Origin: Brucepastera parasyntrophica
GTDB taxonomy: Bacteria; Spirochaetota; Spirochaetia; Treponematales; Treponemataceae
Direction: 5' to 3'
Assembly (NCBI RefSeq): GCF_022376835.1
Contig: NZ_CP084606.1
Span: 2,350,501-2,414,500 of the forward strand
DNA length: 64,000 nt
Part shown: piece by piece, positions 1-8,247 of the stretch
How the letters are laid out: each line of letters opens with the position of its first letter
How positions within the stretch are numbered: position 1 is the stretch's first letter
Position numbers and translations under genes: made by a program
The notes under the pieces: generated by a model
The model's input: the letters and a program-made list of their open reading frames with translations, nothing else
What the model was told of the DNA's origin: nothing
The model's database searches: none

Positions 1-230
1 AAAATTTGGAAACAATTGGTTTGTGCGTTACGGAAATAGTTTTGCGCAATTGCAAAAATAATTATCGCGGTCATATTGATTTATTTGAAGAAGGATAGGA
101 TGTTCCGCTTTCTGCAATGATCATTTAAGATAAACCTGTAGTATGGCAAAATATAGTCCGATACGATAAAAGAGTTCAGCTTTCCTTGCAAAAAAATACT
201 TATCCCTTTTTGCAATCCCGAAATCCATTT

Positions 231-1031
231 TCACGCCGCCTTCTTCACTCCCTTCCTGACTATCTTCATCAGATAGTCCTTTTCCTCCGGAATATTTTCA
301 GCCAGCCTGGCCGCCGCGACCGGCAGCTTCCATTGGTCTATATCTTTCTTTTTGCATCCGGACAGTTTTCTGTATTCCGAAAGGTACAGGCTGTTCAGCC
401 TTTTTTTGAAGAGCGTTATTATCAGGCGGCTGATCAGGGGCCTGTCCCGCGGGGCTTTTGCCGCCGTTATAATCAGGCTTGTCCGGCATACATCGGCAAA
501 TGGGCTTCCCCTGCAGACTGTGATCCAGTCGATTACGGTCGCTTTCAGCCCGGGTCCGATAAGAATATTCAGGGGATGAAAATCGAAGTGACAGATACTG
601 TTTCCGTCGGGCAGTTTTTCCAGATACGCATAGATGGTTTCTTTCTCCTCCTCTGTAATATCTCCGGCCTGTCCTATTCTGTCCCTGAGCATTTCCCTGA
701 CCGGAACAAGCGTGTCATTGCTCCTGCTGTGAATGGACCAGTGGACCGACGCGAGTAGACGCGCGAACGCTTTTATCTGGGAGGGGGCCGCCAGAATTTC
801 ATCAAGCATGCTTTTCCCGTCAATGAATTCGTACACGATCCCTTTCCGTCCCTCAAGCTCGATCAGTTCATACACTTCGGGCGCGGCCAGGTCCAGAGAG
901 CGGACCAAGCGCGCGAAGTCGTACTCATCCCGGGCAACCCAGTTGAATTCTTCATGGAAAAGCTTTAACACTTTATCCTGCGAATATTCCAGAACATCCG
1001 AGGTGCGGCCTCTGCCGATAATTTTTGCCAT
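231..1031 (-). CDS. APH/choline-kinase-like phosphotransferase
   Basis: A 266-residue soluble protein of the aminoglycoside phosphotransferase (APH) kinase-like fold. The N-terminal part reads as a small kinase lobe (GRGRTSDVLEYSQDKVLKLF, with Lys-23 in the place of the ATP-binding lysine). The C-terminal lobe carries the catalytic-loop motif HFDFHPLNIL at about residues 148-157, followed by VIDW, the counterpart of the metal-binding DxD/DFG region. The family phosphorylates small hydroxyl substrates (antibiotics, choline, homoserine); nothing in the sequence tells which one is used here, so resistance should not be assumed. It stands alone on the minus strand, with a 119-bp gap to the next minus-strand gene. 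The family call is good; the substrate is unknown. Confidence 0.8.
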   Translation of the reverse strand: MAKIIGRGRTSDVLEYSQDKVLKLFHEEFNWVARDEYDFARLVRSLDLAAPEVYELIELEGRKGIVYEFIDGKSMLDEILAAPSQIKAFARLLASVHWSIHSRSNDTLVPVREMLRDRIGQAGDITEEEKETIYAYLEKLPDGNSICHFDFHPLNILIGPGLKATVIDWITVCRGSPFADVCRTSLIITAAKAPRDRPLISRLIITLFKKRLNSLYLSEYRKLSGCKKKDIDQWKLPVAAARLAENIPEEKDYLMKIVRKGVKKAA

Positions 1032-1150
1032 AGTGTATCCTTTATCCCGGATTTGCTGCCGGGGTTTTATTTTCGTTATTCAGGACTGTGTTTCACAATA
1101 TCTTTTTATTCGCTTATTGGTTCTGTCCGGTTACTTATTCAAATTCCTTT

Positions 1151-1573
1151 TTACGCGTCAGTTCCGCATCCGCTGTTTATCTCCCGGACCCTCTCATCAA
1201 ATAAGGCGATATGCCATTCCATGTGCCGGCCAAAATAATCTTCCGCTATAAACCGCAGCGTTAATTTCTGCCCGTTTACTATCCATGTATTGTCCAGCTT
1301 TTTTTCATCCATGACAGTCAGAATATGCAATAAAAAGGCATTATATTCTTTCCATAAACTGATCAGGGAAGTATAACTATAGGAAGATATTTTTGACGTG
1401 TTCTTCCATTCTTCCGCGTCATAGGCCGGAAATTCCAGAGCGGTTTCCAGCTGCAGCCTGATAAACCTCTGGTGATTATTTGAGGCCGAATCAATTAAAT
1501 GGGAAACCATTTCCTTTAATGTCCATTTTTCATCTTCCAGGCGGACATCCGCGATACAGGCGTGCCGTTCCAT
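1151..1573 (-). CDS. DinB-like four-helix-bundle protein, N-terminus uncertain
   Basis: A 140-residue protein resembling the DinB/YfiT superfamily of metal-binding four-helix bundles. Supporting stretches are WTLKEMVSHLIDSASNNHQRF near residues 17-37, which contains the first histidine ligand and the HLIDSA signature, and DYFGRHMEWH near the C-terminus, giving the HxxxH-like pair. Family members act in bacillithiol or mycothiol-dependent chemistry or are uncharacterised. The ATG at 1573 is the only standard start, but the frame stays open upstream for about 27 more codons (up to a TAG), and that part (for example EYRKRIDYFYGI) looks like the usual first helix of the family. The true start is therefore either non-standard or lost by a nearby sequence error or mutation. 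No clear Shine-Dalgarno precedes the ATG. Confidence 0.65.
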   Translation of the reverse strand: MERHACIADVRLEDEKWTLKEMVSHLIDSASNNHQRFIRLQLETALEFPAYDAEEWKNTSKISSYSYTSLISLWKEYNAFLLHILTVMDEKKLDNTWIVNGQKLTLRFIAEDYFGRHMEWHIALFDERVREINSGCGTDA

Positions 1574-1958
1574 AATGCCGTAAAAATAATCTATCCGTTT
1601 TCTGTATTCCGGTATATTGAAATCCCTGACTGCCGCTCCTGGCTTCAGATTATACTATTTTTTTTCCTCATGCAAATGGGTTTCTGTTTTTCCCGTTTCC
1701 GGTGTTCCGGCTGTTTTCACAAAGCCTGAAGACTTTCCGTTGATAGACCCCGCCTTACGCTAAGACGAACTCGGCTCCAGAAAAAGTTTTTTTGCCATAC
1801 CTTCCGTTTATAGTAAACTTAGCTATTGTATAGAAGAAAATGAACCTGAACTGACCGGATACGGAAAACTGAATATCCTGCGCAGCCCGGCTTTTCAGAA
1901 AAAAAGCTGCGGAAAAGACGGAAAGGGCTTAAACTGAAAAGAAAAGTGAGGAATATAA
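1574..1958. other. Intergenic stretch, no gene seen
   Basis: About 385 bases between the DinB-like gene (minus strand) and the interrupted DUF2004-like gene (plus strand). The first 80 bases hold the open N-terminal extension of the DinB-like frame. A TATAGT hexamer at 1809-1814 is a possible -10 for the plus-strand gene, but no -35 at a proper distance was found. GAGG at 1949-1952 is the ribosome-binding site of the gene starting at 1959. Confidence 0.5.
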
Positions 1959-2551
1959 ATGGGTGAATATCAGACAAAGTATTTCGGGGAACTGTCTATT
2001 GATGAAACCAGCGACTTCGAATTTCTGGATGTGAAGTATGCGGGCAGGGACATACATATACTCCTTTAATGTAAGTTTCTGATGTAAAGAATAATCCGAT
2101 TCTTTACATCAGAAATAGTTATAATCGGAAATAGTCAAATAACTTAAATTATTTGACTTATATATCATTATCGGACTGCAACCTTTACGGGGAAAAACTG
2201 AAACTCTGCCTTGAAATTATTGATAAATACCCTGAACTGGTCCGGGCGGCAAAAAAAGCAATAGCGGACAATTTTCCCGGCAATGAAACGGTCCGGTATT
2301 ATTTTGAATGCCATTTTGATCTGCTGGATGACGAAGACCTTCTTGAGATATTCGGTGTAAAAACGTTCGCGGAATTCGATATACAGAAGGCGATTGAAAA
2401 GCTTGGGTGTCCCGATCTGCTTTTTGGCATTGAGGATGGCGAAATACATTTTTCCGCTGATTATATGATATCAAAAGAATATTCCGATGGGATATTATGC
2501 GTGAAAATGGATGAAAGGCTGAATGTCACCGGTTTTTCACAGGAAAGCTGA
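1959..2551 (+). pseudogene. DUF2004-like protein gene split by an 87-bp repeat
   Basis: Two open pieces of one gene. The first piece (1959-2069, ATG with GAGG upstream) encodes 36 residues starting MGEYQTKYFGELSIDE and ends at a TAA created by the repeat. The second piece resumes at 2159 as YISLSDCNLYGEKLKLCL and runs to 2551. Cutting out 2067-2158 joins CTT to TAT in frame and gives a continuous 166-residue protein, the size of DUF2004-type proteins, with IHILL running directly into YISLSDCNLYG. A TA dinucleotide flanks the insert on both sides. The second piece alone could start at TTG 2153, inside the repeat, but would lack the N-terminal quarter. The family has no known biochemical role. 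The joining frame is seen in the sequence; the family assignment is from recalled similarity. Confidence 0.75.
2072..2158. repeat. 87-bp double-hairpin repeat, copy 1
   Basis: Hairpin 1 has a perfect 17-bp stem (TTTCTGATGTAAAGAAT at 2076-2092, 6-base loop, complementary arm 2099-2115). Hairpin 2 has a 10-bp stem, AGTCAAATAA and TTATTTGACT, around a 6-base loop (2133-2158). A second copy of identical length lies at 17409-17495, with 76 of 87 positions the same. This copy sits inside the DUF2004-like reading frame, so it moved in as a unit. It encodes no protein and resembles a very small MITE or REP-type element. Confidence 0.85.
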
Positions 2552-2586
2552 AAAAGGCCTGGACGTTCCGGTTGACAAAAATGCGG

Positions 2587-3126
2587 TCAGGCGGTTTCGT
2601 TCCGGTTCAGTATTCCGTATATATAGGTGTCCTGCCACAGCGGATTACCGTCTTCGTCCCTCCTGAAAAAAATGTTTTTTGATACATGGCCTTCCCTTTT
2701 CATTCCCGCCTTTTCGAACACGTGCCATGACGCGGCGTTTTCCGGATTGCAGTTTCCCGTAATTTTATGCCTGCTGTTTACCGCGAACTCGGACGCGATT
2801 ACTTTTTTTACTGCCTCCGTACAATACCCCCGGTTTTGATATTCCGGATTAAATATAAATCCCATTTCCCATGTATCCAGTTCTTCCGGACCGTTTCTGA
2901 AAAACGAAATATGGCCGATCATTTTTCCGGTTTCTTTCAGGACAACAGCCAGAAAATTTTTGCCCGCGCTTCTTTCCCTGCATATAACTTTTGCCTCATT
3001 TTCAGATACGGCTTCGCCCGGTTCATATCTGTAAATTTCATCTTTTGATAAATAGTCATATACATCTTTCCAGTCGCTTTCAAGAAAATACCGGATAATC
3101 AGTCTGTTAGTTTCTATCATGTTCAT
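2587..3126 (-). CDS. GNAT N-acetyltransferase, RimJ/RimL type
   Basis: A 179-residue GNAT-fold acetyltransferase that transfers acetyl from acetyl-CoA to an amine, in the RimJ/RimL subgroup that modifies protein N-termini or small amines. It opens with IETNRLIIRYF, the standard beta-1 of this subgroup. The acetyl-CoA-binding loop reads NPEYQNRGYCTEAVKKVI at about residues 93-110 (Q/RxxGxG/A type). NPENAASWHVFEKAGMKREG near residues 128-147 is the classic beta-5 and helix-4 signature. Two Met codons stand close together at the start (MNMIETNR); the second fits the family equally well. It has no operon partner; the target cannot be told from sequence. Confidence 0.88.
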   Translation of the reverse strand: MNMIETNRLIIRYFLESDWKDVYDYLSKDEIYRYEPGEAVSENEAKVICRERSAGKNFLAVVLKETGKMIGHISFFRNGPEELDTWEMGFIFNPEYQNRGYCTEAVKKVIASEFAVNSRHKITGNCNPENAASWHVFEKAGMKREGHVSKNIFFRRDEDGNPLWQDTYIYGILNRNETA

Positions 3127-3233
3127 TTATGCATTATTGTACTGCTGTAAAAATATTTTTGCAATATTTCCGCGCCGGGATTTTTCTTTGATATCTTATT
3201 TTGGAACAGAGAGGCAGATGCCCGCAAAGCATT

Positions 3234-3701
3234 TTAAAATATTTCTATTTCTTCAGGATAATCATTTGCCTGGTTTATCAGGCGGCCCCGGCGTCCCATT
3301 GTAAATGCGATATTACTGCTTCGTATTGATAAGAGCCTGCCGCCTTTCTGTAATTCCAGCCCGCGCAGTAAATTTTCCGTTAAGGTAATTTTTCCCACGG
3401 CACCTATTTCCAGCCATGCGAATCGTCTGCCCTTATATGGGTATAACTCACCTTCACTTGTATTACAGGCATCCAGTTCGGGAAATTCCTGAAACAGGTT
3501 TCTGAAAATTGATGGTTTAAGCAATTCTTTTTTTGATACGCTGAAACCACCTGTTGCCCTGCTTCCTGAAATCAGTATTATTTTCCCTTCAGAGCAAATC
3601 GCGTATTCTTCTATGGCTTTCGTGGGGGATTGGACGGAGAGGTCATTATTTATTACTGACCATCCGAATATGAATTTTCCGCCTTTGCTGATTTGAGGCA
3701 T
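3234..3701 (-). CDS. Conserved hypothetical protein, AbrB-like C-terminal half possible
   Basis: A 155-residue soluble protein with no signal peptide or membrane segment. The start is supported by AGGAAATAAGG just before the ATG. I do not recognise a named family with certainty. The C-terminal 60 residues (GAVGKITLTENLLRGLELQKGGRLLSIRSS) have the rhythm of an AbrB/MazE swapped-hairpin domain: strand, proline- or leucine-rich helix, then the Gly-rich return strand. That would suggest DNA binding, but the match is loose. The gene is followed downstream (to the left) by about 100 bases before the GNAT gene, and preceded by the TPR lipoprotein gene on the same strand with a 42-bp gap, so it may be read from the Mla operon. 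Confidence 0.6.
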   Translation of the reverse strand: MPQISKGGKFIFGWSVINNDLSVQSPTKAIEEYAICSEGKIILISGSRATGGFSVSKKELLKPSIFRNLFQEFPELDACNTSEGELYPYKGRRFAWLEIGAVGKITLTENLLRGLELQKGGRLLSIRSSNIAFTMGRRGRLINQANDYPEEIEIF

Positions 3702-3743
3702 CCTTATTTCCTGCAGTTTTCCGGACGGAATTATTTTACCCGC

Positions 3744-4652
3744 TTACAGCGCGTTCAGTTTCCGGTCCGCCTCCGCGGCGTTCTGCTCAAAAGACGCCGA
3801 AGCGAAAATATCCGATGCGCGTTGGTATGCGTCTTTTGCTGCGGAAATATTACCCGCCCTTACCTGTACATCGCCTGTCGCCATCCAGTCCATTCCGAGC
3901 CCGAAGGTGTTTTCCGCGCGCCGGTCGAACTCAATCGCGGTCTGCAGCGCGGTAACCGCGGACGCATACTGTCCCGCCATTGAGCGGATTGAGGCAATCA
4001 CATACCAGTCATAGGCCGCAAGTTCCAGGTACCGTTCTTTTTCATGAATTGAAGCCGCGTTTTGTACGGATTTTTCAGCCTCAGACCACCGGCCCAAATC
4101 CTTTTGCGCGAAACCGGTAAGCACCCAGGCATAGGCGGTAAACAGGGGGTTCGCTTTTTTTATATTACCCATTTCCGCGGTTATGGTTGTGATAACTTTT
4201 TCCGCTTGCTGCTTTTTTAACGCCTCATTATCCGGAGAAAGTTCTCCCCTCGTCCGGTATATTTTTGCAACCGATACAAGTTCCTTGTCCCCGTCCCGCT
4301 GTGCTTCGGCGAGGGCCGCGTCCCAAGCGTTATTTGCGGCATCAGGATCGCCCGTGTAAAAAGCCAGATTCCCCTGTGATAATTGTACCTGTACCCGGAG
4401 GGAGGGATCATCCGTGCTGACCGCCATCCGCCACGCTTCATCCATAAGGACCTGCGCGAGATCGTAATTGCCCCGCTCAGCTTCCTTGTTAGCGAGGTCC
4501 AGCTGTTTTATCGCCAGATTCCTTGTTGTAAGGATTTCAGCAGGACGTTTCGGCGCGGAGGAACAGCCGGCGAACAAAACAAGGGCAAGGACCAGCATGC
4601 ATTTTCCGGAAAGGGACCTGAAAAAAACGGAATATGGTTTTCGTATCGTCAT
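3744..4652 (-). CDS. TPR-repeat lipoprotein of the Mla-type operon
   Basis: A 302-residue predicted lipoprotein. Residues 1-30 form a signal peptide with hydrophobic core MLVLALVLF and lipobox LFAGC, so it should be lipidated at about Cys-30. The mature part is almost all helical, with tetratricopeptide-like pairs (for example KEAERGNYDLAQVLMDEAWRMA and KDAYQRASDIFASASFEQNA), which usually form a protein-binding scaffold. It is the last of four genes read together: MlaE-like permease, ATPase, MCE protein, then this one, 12 bp after the MCE gene. By position it may take the place of an extra periplasmic partner in the lipid-transfer machine. That role is inference. Confidence 0.8.
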   Translation of the reverse strand: MTIRKPYSVFFRSLSGKCMLVLALVLFAGCSSAPKRPAEILTTRNLAIKQLDLANKEAERGNYDLAQVLMDEAWRMAVSTDDPSLRVQVQLSQGNLAFYTGDPDAANNAWDAALAEAQRDGDKELVSVAKIYRTRGELSPDNEALKKQQAEKVITTITAEMGNIKKANPLFTAYAWVLTGFAQKDLGRWSEAEKSVQNAASIHEKERYLELAAYDWYVIASIRSMAGQYASAVTALQTAIEFDRRAENTFGLGMDWMATGDVQVRAGNISAAKDAYQRASDIFASASFEQNAAEADRKLNAL

Positions 4653-4664
4653 TGTTATCTCCGG

Positions 4665-5657
4665 TTAGAATTGGATATTCCGCGGACTTGTTCCGCCGGA
4701 TTCCGTGCTCACCCTTTCAGGCACTCCGTTTTTCAGGAGGGGATTATTGCTCAGTGCGGTCAGCACATCCTGCGCGGACTGGAGCGTTGTCAGCAATTCT
4801 CCGACAAGTCCCGCTATCTGCGGTATCTGGGCCGGCAGAAGAGCTGTTGTTTTTTCGAGATTTTCTATTGTACCCGCCGCCGCCGACAGCGCCTCGTTCA
4901 GGCTGCCGAACAGTGCCCCCTCCGGATCAATGAGCGCGGGAATCAGTCCGGTCGGATTGGCCACCTCTTCTCCCAGTTCGGAGGTTATCTTCTGGATATC
5001 AGCAATAATACCGGCAAGGTCCCTGTCCAGCGTTCCTGTGATGCCCGCGACATTTGTCAGGGTCTGCTCAACACCAAGCATAGTCTTTGTCAGGGATGTA
5101 TCGCCTGTCCCCGCGAACGCTTCATCAACCTGTGCGAGAACGGAATTTACCCTGACAATCAGGGTATTCGCCTGTGTCAGCAGGTTTGAAATACTGTCCT
5201 CTTTCTTTTGAATGGTTACCATCCCGGTCCTGATTCTTGCCTGCCCTTCGTCGGAGTCCATCCGGGGAATAAAACCTCCTTCAGGAATTTTTGTTACGCC
5301 ATTTCCCGGATGAAACAGAAACTGGTTTCCCAGGCCTATCGGGCTGACGCTGAGTTCAACAACCGAGCCTTCGCGGGCGCGGTCATAATATGTATCCTGA
5401 ATATAGAATTCCACATCGACCTTGTCATTTTTGTTAAGGTTCACCGATTTTACCTTGCCGATGGTAAAACCCTTGTACTGGATGGCCATACCGTTGTTCA
5501 GACCGGTCCCGGAATCAAACTCCGTCTGGAAAAGATAATCCTTGGCAAACCACCGCTGTTTGCTGCCAAGCAGAAAAACAACCAGAACAAGGGCCGCAAT
5601 GGCAATAATCGTGAGCAGTCCGACAATCTGATCCGCATACCGTATTTTAAACTTCAT
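4665..5657 (-). CDS. MCE/MlaD family lipid-transport protein
   Basis: A 330-residue MCE-domain protein. One N-terminal transmembrane helix (about residues 11-31, VGLLTIIAIAALVLVVFLLG) anchors it in the inner membrane. The MCE domain follows at about residues 35-120, with the typical FDSGTGLNNGMAIQYKGFTIGKVKSVNL core. The remaining 200 residues are helical and Leu/Ala-rich with repeated small residues, as expected for the helical tail of MlaD-like proteins that form hexameric rings or tubes for phospholipid movement. It overlaps the ATPase gene by 4 bp (ATGA), so translation is coupled. Residues near the tail (TQANTLIVRVNSVLAQVDEAF) suggest a coiled coil. Confidence 0.9.
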   Translation of the reverse strand: MKFKIRYADQIVGLLTIIAIAALVLVVFLLGSKQRWFAKDYLFQTEFDSGTGLNNGMAIQYKGFTIGKVKSVNLNKNDKVDVEFYIQDTYYDRAREGSVVELSVSPIGLGNQFLFHPGNGVTKIPEGGFIPRMDSDEGQARIRTGMVTIQKKEDSISNLLTQANTLIVRVNSVLAQVDEAFAGTGDTSLTKTMLGVEQTLTNVAGITGTLDRDLAGIIADIQKITSELGEEVANPTGLIPALIDPEGALFGSLNEALSAAAGTIENLEKTTALLPAQIPQIAGLVGELLTTLQSAQDVLTALSNNPLLKNGVPERVSTESGGTSPRNIQF

Positions 5658-6391
5658 AGGGCAATTCCTTTTTCAATTATTAACGCGAGGCTGTCATCTT
5701 TTGCAATCTGCTCTCCTGTGATGACCAGGGACAGCCGTCCGTCTATAATCATGCAAATATAATCGGCAAGGTCTTCGATGACTCTGAAGTCATGGCTGAC
5801 AAAGATAATGGTTTTTTCTTCCTTCTTTTTCTGTTTGATAATTTTGACCAGCCTGTTCCCGGCGGATTCATCAAGCGACTCGGTCCATTCATCAAGAAAA
5901 ATCAAAGAGGGATCACAAAGCATTGCCCTCGCAAAAGCTATCAGTTTCTGTTCGCCCATGGAAAGCTGCGAAGGCCGTATATCAAGTTCTTTTTTATAAC
6001 CCGTTTCAGAGAGGACCTGAGTAATCCGCGCGGTGCGGGCCTCATAGGTCATATGGGGAAAGTGGATTTTAAGCGGCAGCTCAAGAATCTGGCGGAGCGA
6101 CTGGTTCGCCCAGAGCGCGGAATCCTGAAAGACCACAGCCGAGGCCTTTCTGAAAGCAAGGTTCTGCGCCCTGCTCATCACGGAAACATCCTTTCCCCGA
6201 AAAGTAACCGCTCCTTCTGTCGGAAGAAGCAGGCCTGCCGCCAGTTTCAGAACCGTACTTTTTCCCCCGCCCGAAGGTCCGACAAGGGCGGTCGTTTTTC
6301 CCTCTTCGAATTTATGTGAAATATTCTGGACTATCTGCAGGTTCTGGGCCGAGAAGGAAACATTCTGTAATTCAATGATAGGCTCCGTCAT
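5654..6391 (-). CDS. ABC ATPase of Mla-type lipid transporter
   Basis: The cytoplasmic ATPase of the MCE transporter, about 245 residues when started at the ATG 6391 (MTEPIIELQNVSF), which fits the family better than an in-frame upstream Met at 6448 that would overlap the permease gene. Walker A is GPSGGGKST at about residues 37-45. The signature is LSMGEQK rather than the usual LSGGQ, and Walker B reads LIFLDEWTESLD, with Trp-Thr after the catalytic Glu. Both departures are mild but visible. The gene begins 8 bp after the permease gene ends and overlaps the MCE gene by 4 bp. It would energise lipid transfer between inner and outer membranes. Confidence 0.9.
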   Translation of the reverse strand: MTEPIIELQNVSFSAQNLQIVQNISHKFEEGKTTALVGPSGGGKSTVLKLAAGLLLPTEGAVTFRGKDVSVMSRAQNLAFRKASAVVFQDSALWANQSLRQILELPLKIHFPHMTYEARTARITQVLSETGYKKELDIRPSQLSMGEQKLIAFARAMLCDPSLIFLDEWTESLDESAGNRLVKIIKQKKKEEKTIIFVSHDFRVIEDLADYICMIIDGRLSLVITGEQIAKDDSLALIIEKGIAL

Positions 6392-6399
6392 TTTTACTG

Positions 6400-7200
6400 T
6401 TATACCATATAATACAATGCGGAAATCAGAATGTCCGCAAGGATGCACCAGGCAAAAGTACTTCCAACCGCCTTTAATCCGGCGACCGGCACCTCCGTGC
6501 TTGCGCGTTCGACCGAAAAGCCTCTGACCAGGGCAATAATTGAAATAATCATGCCGAAGGTTATACTTTTTACGAGAGTAACAAGAATGTCGGAAAGCGT
6601 TAAAACCTGCAGCAGATTGTCAAAATAATCGGCTGCCGACATTGAACTGAACAGCTGGGCGACAAGAAATGAACCTCCCAGCCCGAACAGGGAAAAATAA
6701 ATGTTCAGCAGAAAAAGCGAGATGGTAACGCCGAGAAAACGCGGTACCCCGATATGCTCAACCGGATCAATTCCGACTGAAATATAGGCTTCAACTTCGT
6801 GCGAAATGACCATCCCGGCGATTTCCGTCGCTATTGCGGTCGCCGAACGGGCAATGATAATAAAGGCGGTCAGGAGCGGGCCGAGTTCGCGGGTAATTAT
6901 GGCAATCAGGAGAGGATAAATAAGTTTGTCCTGCGAGAGGCTGGCGAGAAAGGGGATGCCGATGGCGTTTACCGCGGCCCCGATTCCCAGCGCAAGCAGG
7001 GAAGAAATACCCAATGCCTCCACAAAGGTAAAGAGTATCTGCATGGTCAGAATTTTATATGATGCCTGCCCACGGTAAATAAAATGCCCCAGACCCTTGA
7101 GCGTTTTACCGAAAAATCCGATAGTATATAAAATACCTTCAAACTTAGCTATGACAGCAGCACCAATTTGTTTGATCATACAGGTCAAATTATACACCAT
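6400..7200 (-). CDS. MlaE-type ABC permease
   Basis: A 266-residue integral membrane protein of the MlaE/YrbE family and the first gene of the operon. It has a N-terminal amphipathic segment and about five hydrophobic helices. The family hallmark lies in the middle: REL-GPLLTAFIIIARSATAIATEIAGMVISHEVEAY, followed by IDPVEHIGVPRFLG. No good ribosome-binding site precedes either the first Met (7200) or the next one (7179), so the start is uncertain by seven codons. The upstream 80 bases to the divergent gene at 7282 are AT-rich and should contain the promoters of both. Confidence 0.9.
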   Translation of the reverse strand: MVYNLTCMIKQIGAAVIAKFEGILYTIGFFGKTLKGLGHFIYRGQASYKILTMQILFTFVEALGISSLLALGIGAAVNAIGIPFLASLSQDKLIYPLLIAIITRELGPLLTAFIIIARSATAIATEIAGMVISHEVEAYISVGIDPVEHIGVPRFLGVTISLFLLNIYFSLFGLGGSFLVAQLFSSMSAADYFDNLLQVLTLSDILVTLVKSITFGMIISIIALVRGFSVERASTEVPVAGLKAVGSTFAWCILADILISALYYMV

Positions 7201-7281
7201 TAGAAAAAAAAAAGACAGAGAATAATATATAAATATTCTATAGCATTGCGGCTGCTTTCAAATTATAAAAAGGAGAATTCC

Positions 7282-8120
7282 GTGAAAATACTTATCTGGG
7301 GCGCCGCAAACGCGGGAAAAAACATATACTATTCCCTGCCGGATGATGCCGAAGTGACGGCATTTATCGACAGCAGCATCATCAAACAGGGCAAAACCTA
7401 TCTCGGAATTCCGGTAATACCGGAAACAGACATACCCGGCCATGATTTTGATCTGCTCATCATTTCGCATACTCAGGCCGCGGCCGTAACCGCCCGGCTT
7501 ACCGGAGAAACCGGAATTCCGCGTGAAAAAATACTCGATCCGTATTACCGGGGATATATTGATCCCAGGAGAAATATGCTCCGCCTTCTGGGAGATGAAA
7601 TCCGCAAAAAGAACTGAAAGGGGCTGTTGCGGAACTTGGCGTGTACCGCGGCGCTTTCGCGAAATATATTAACGCCGAATTTCCGGATAAAACCTGCTAT
7701 CTTTTTGATACCTTCCAGGGTTTCCCTGAATCCGATCTTGCCGCGGATAAAAAAAGCAATTTTTCAAATCCCGGAACCGGGGAATTCACCGATACTAGTG
7801 CTGAGGCGGTCCGCGGTATACTGCCGAATCCCGGAAAATGTTCGTTCAGGGAAGGTTATTTTCCCGACACCGCCAAAGGGCTGGAAGCCGAGGATTTCTG
7901 TTTTGTCAGTATCGATACCGATTTATACGCTTCGGTTTACGCCGCCCTTGGTTTTTTTTACCGGCGCCTGGTTTCCGGCGGCTACATTATGGTGCATGAT
8001 TATGATAATCCGGACTATCTTGGTGTAAGGGAAGCTGTACTCAAAGCGGCAGACGAAGAACACTTTGCCTGTATCCCTGTTCCGGACGGGGGCGGAAGTA
8101 TTGTTATCGGGAAACCCTGA
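7282..8120 (+). CDS. TylF-type O-methyltransferase with N-terminal nucleotide-binding domain, apparent frameshift
   Basis: GTG 7282 is chosen as start because AGGAG lies at 7271-7275; it reads MKILIWGAANAGKNIYYSL, a Rossmann-like domain as found in front of sugar- or amide-modifying enzymes (residues 1-95). The C-terminal 170 residues match the TylF/MycF/macrocin O-methyltransferase family: AELGVYRGAFAKYI is the SAM-binding motif, then CYLFDTFQGFPESD, FVSIDTDLYASVYAAL and GGYIMVHDYDNPDYLGV, with the metal-binding acidic residues. The frame breaks at an A5 run (7606-7610). Adding one A joins EIRKKELKGAVAELG and gives about 279 residues. Probably a sequence error. The acceptor, likely a sugar or glycan, is unknown. 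Confidence 0.82.
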
Positions 8121-8247
8121 TCCGGAAAAAAAACTGTAAAAAGTACCGGAACTGTAACAAACACACAGGAAAAATGGTATATTGTATATAAGGAGTCCCC
8201 GAAAAGCCTGCCCGGTTTTTCGGGAACCCATAATCAGGAGGAAATTT

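Noticed and set aside
1781..1820. Promoter with TTGCCA and TATAGT
   Set aside because: The spacer is only 11 bases, too short for sigma-70.
2072..2158. CRISPR repeat or tRNA-like structure
   Set aside because: Only two copies 15 kb apart, no spacer array, and no clover-leaf pattern; two simple hairpins explain it.
7627..8028. Plus-strand frame in another phase inside the methyltransferase gene
   Set aside because: It starts just after the frame break and has no family similarity; the TylF-like frame explains the region.
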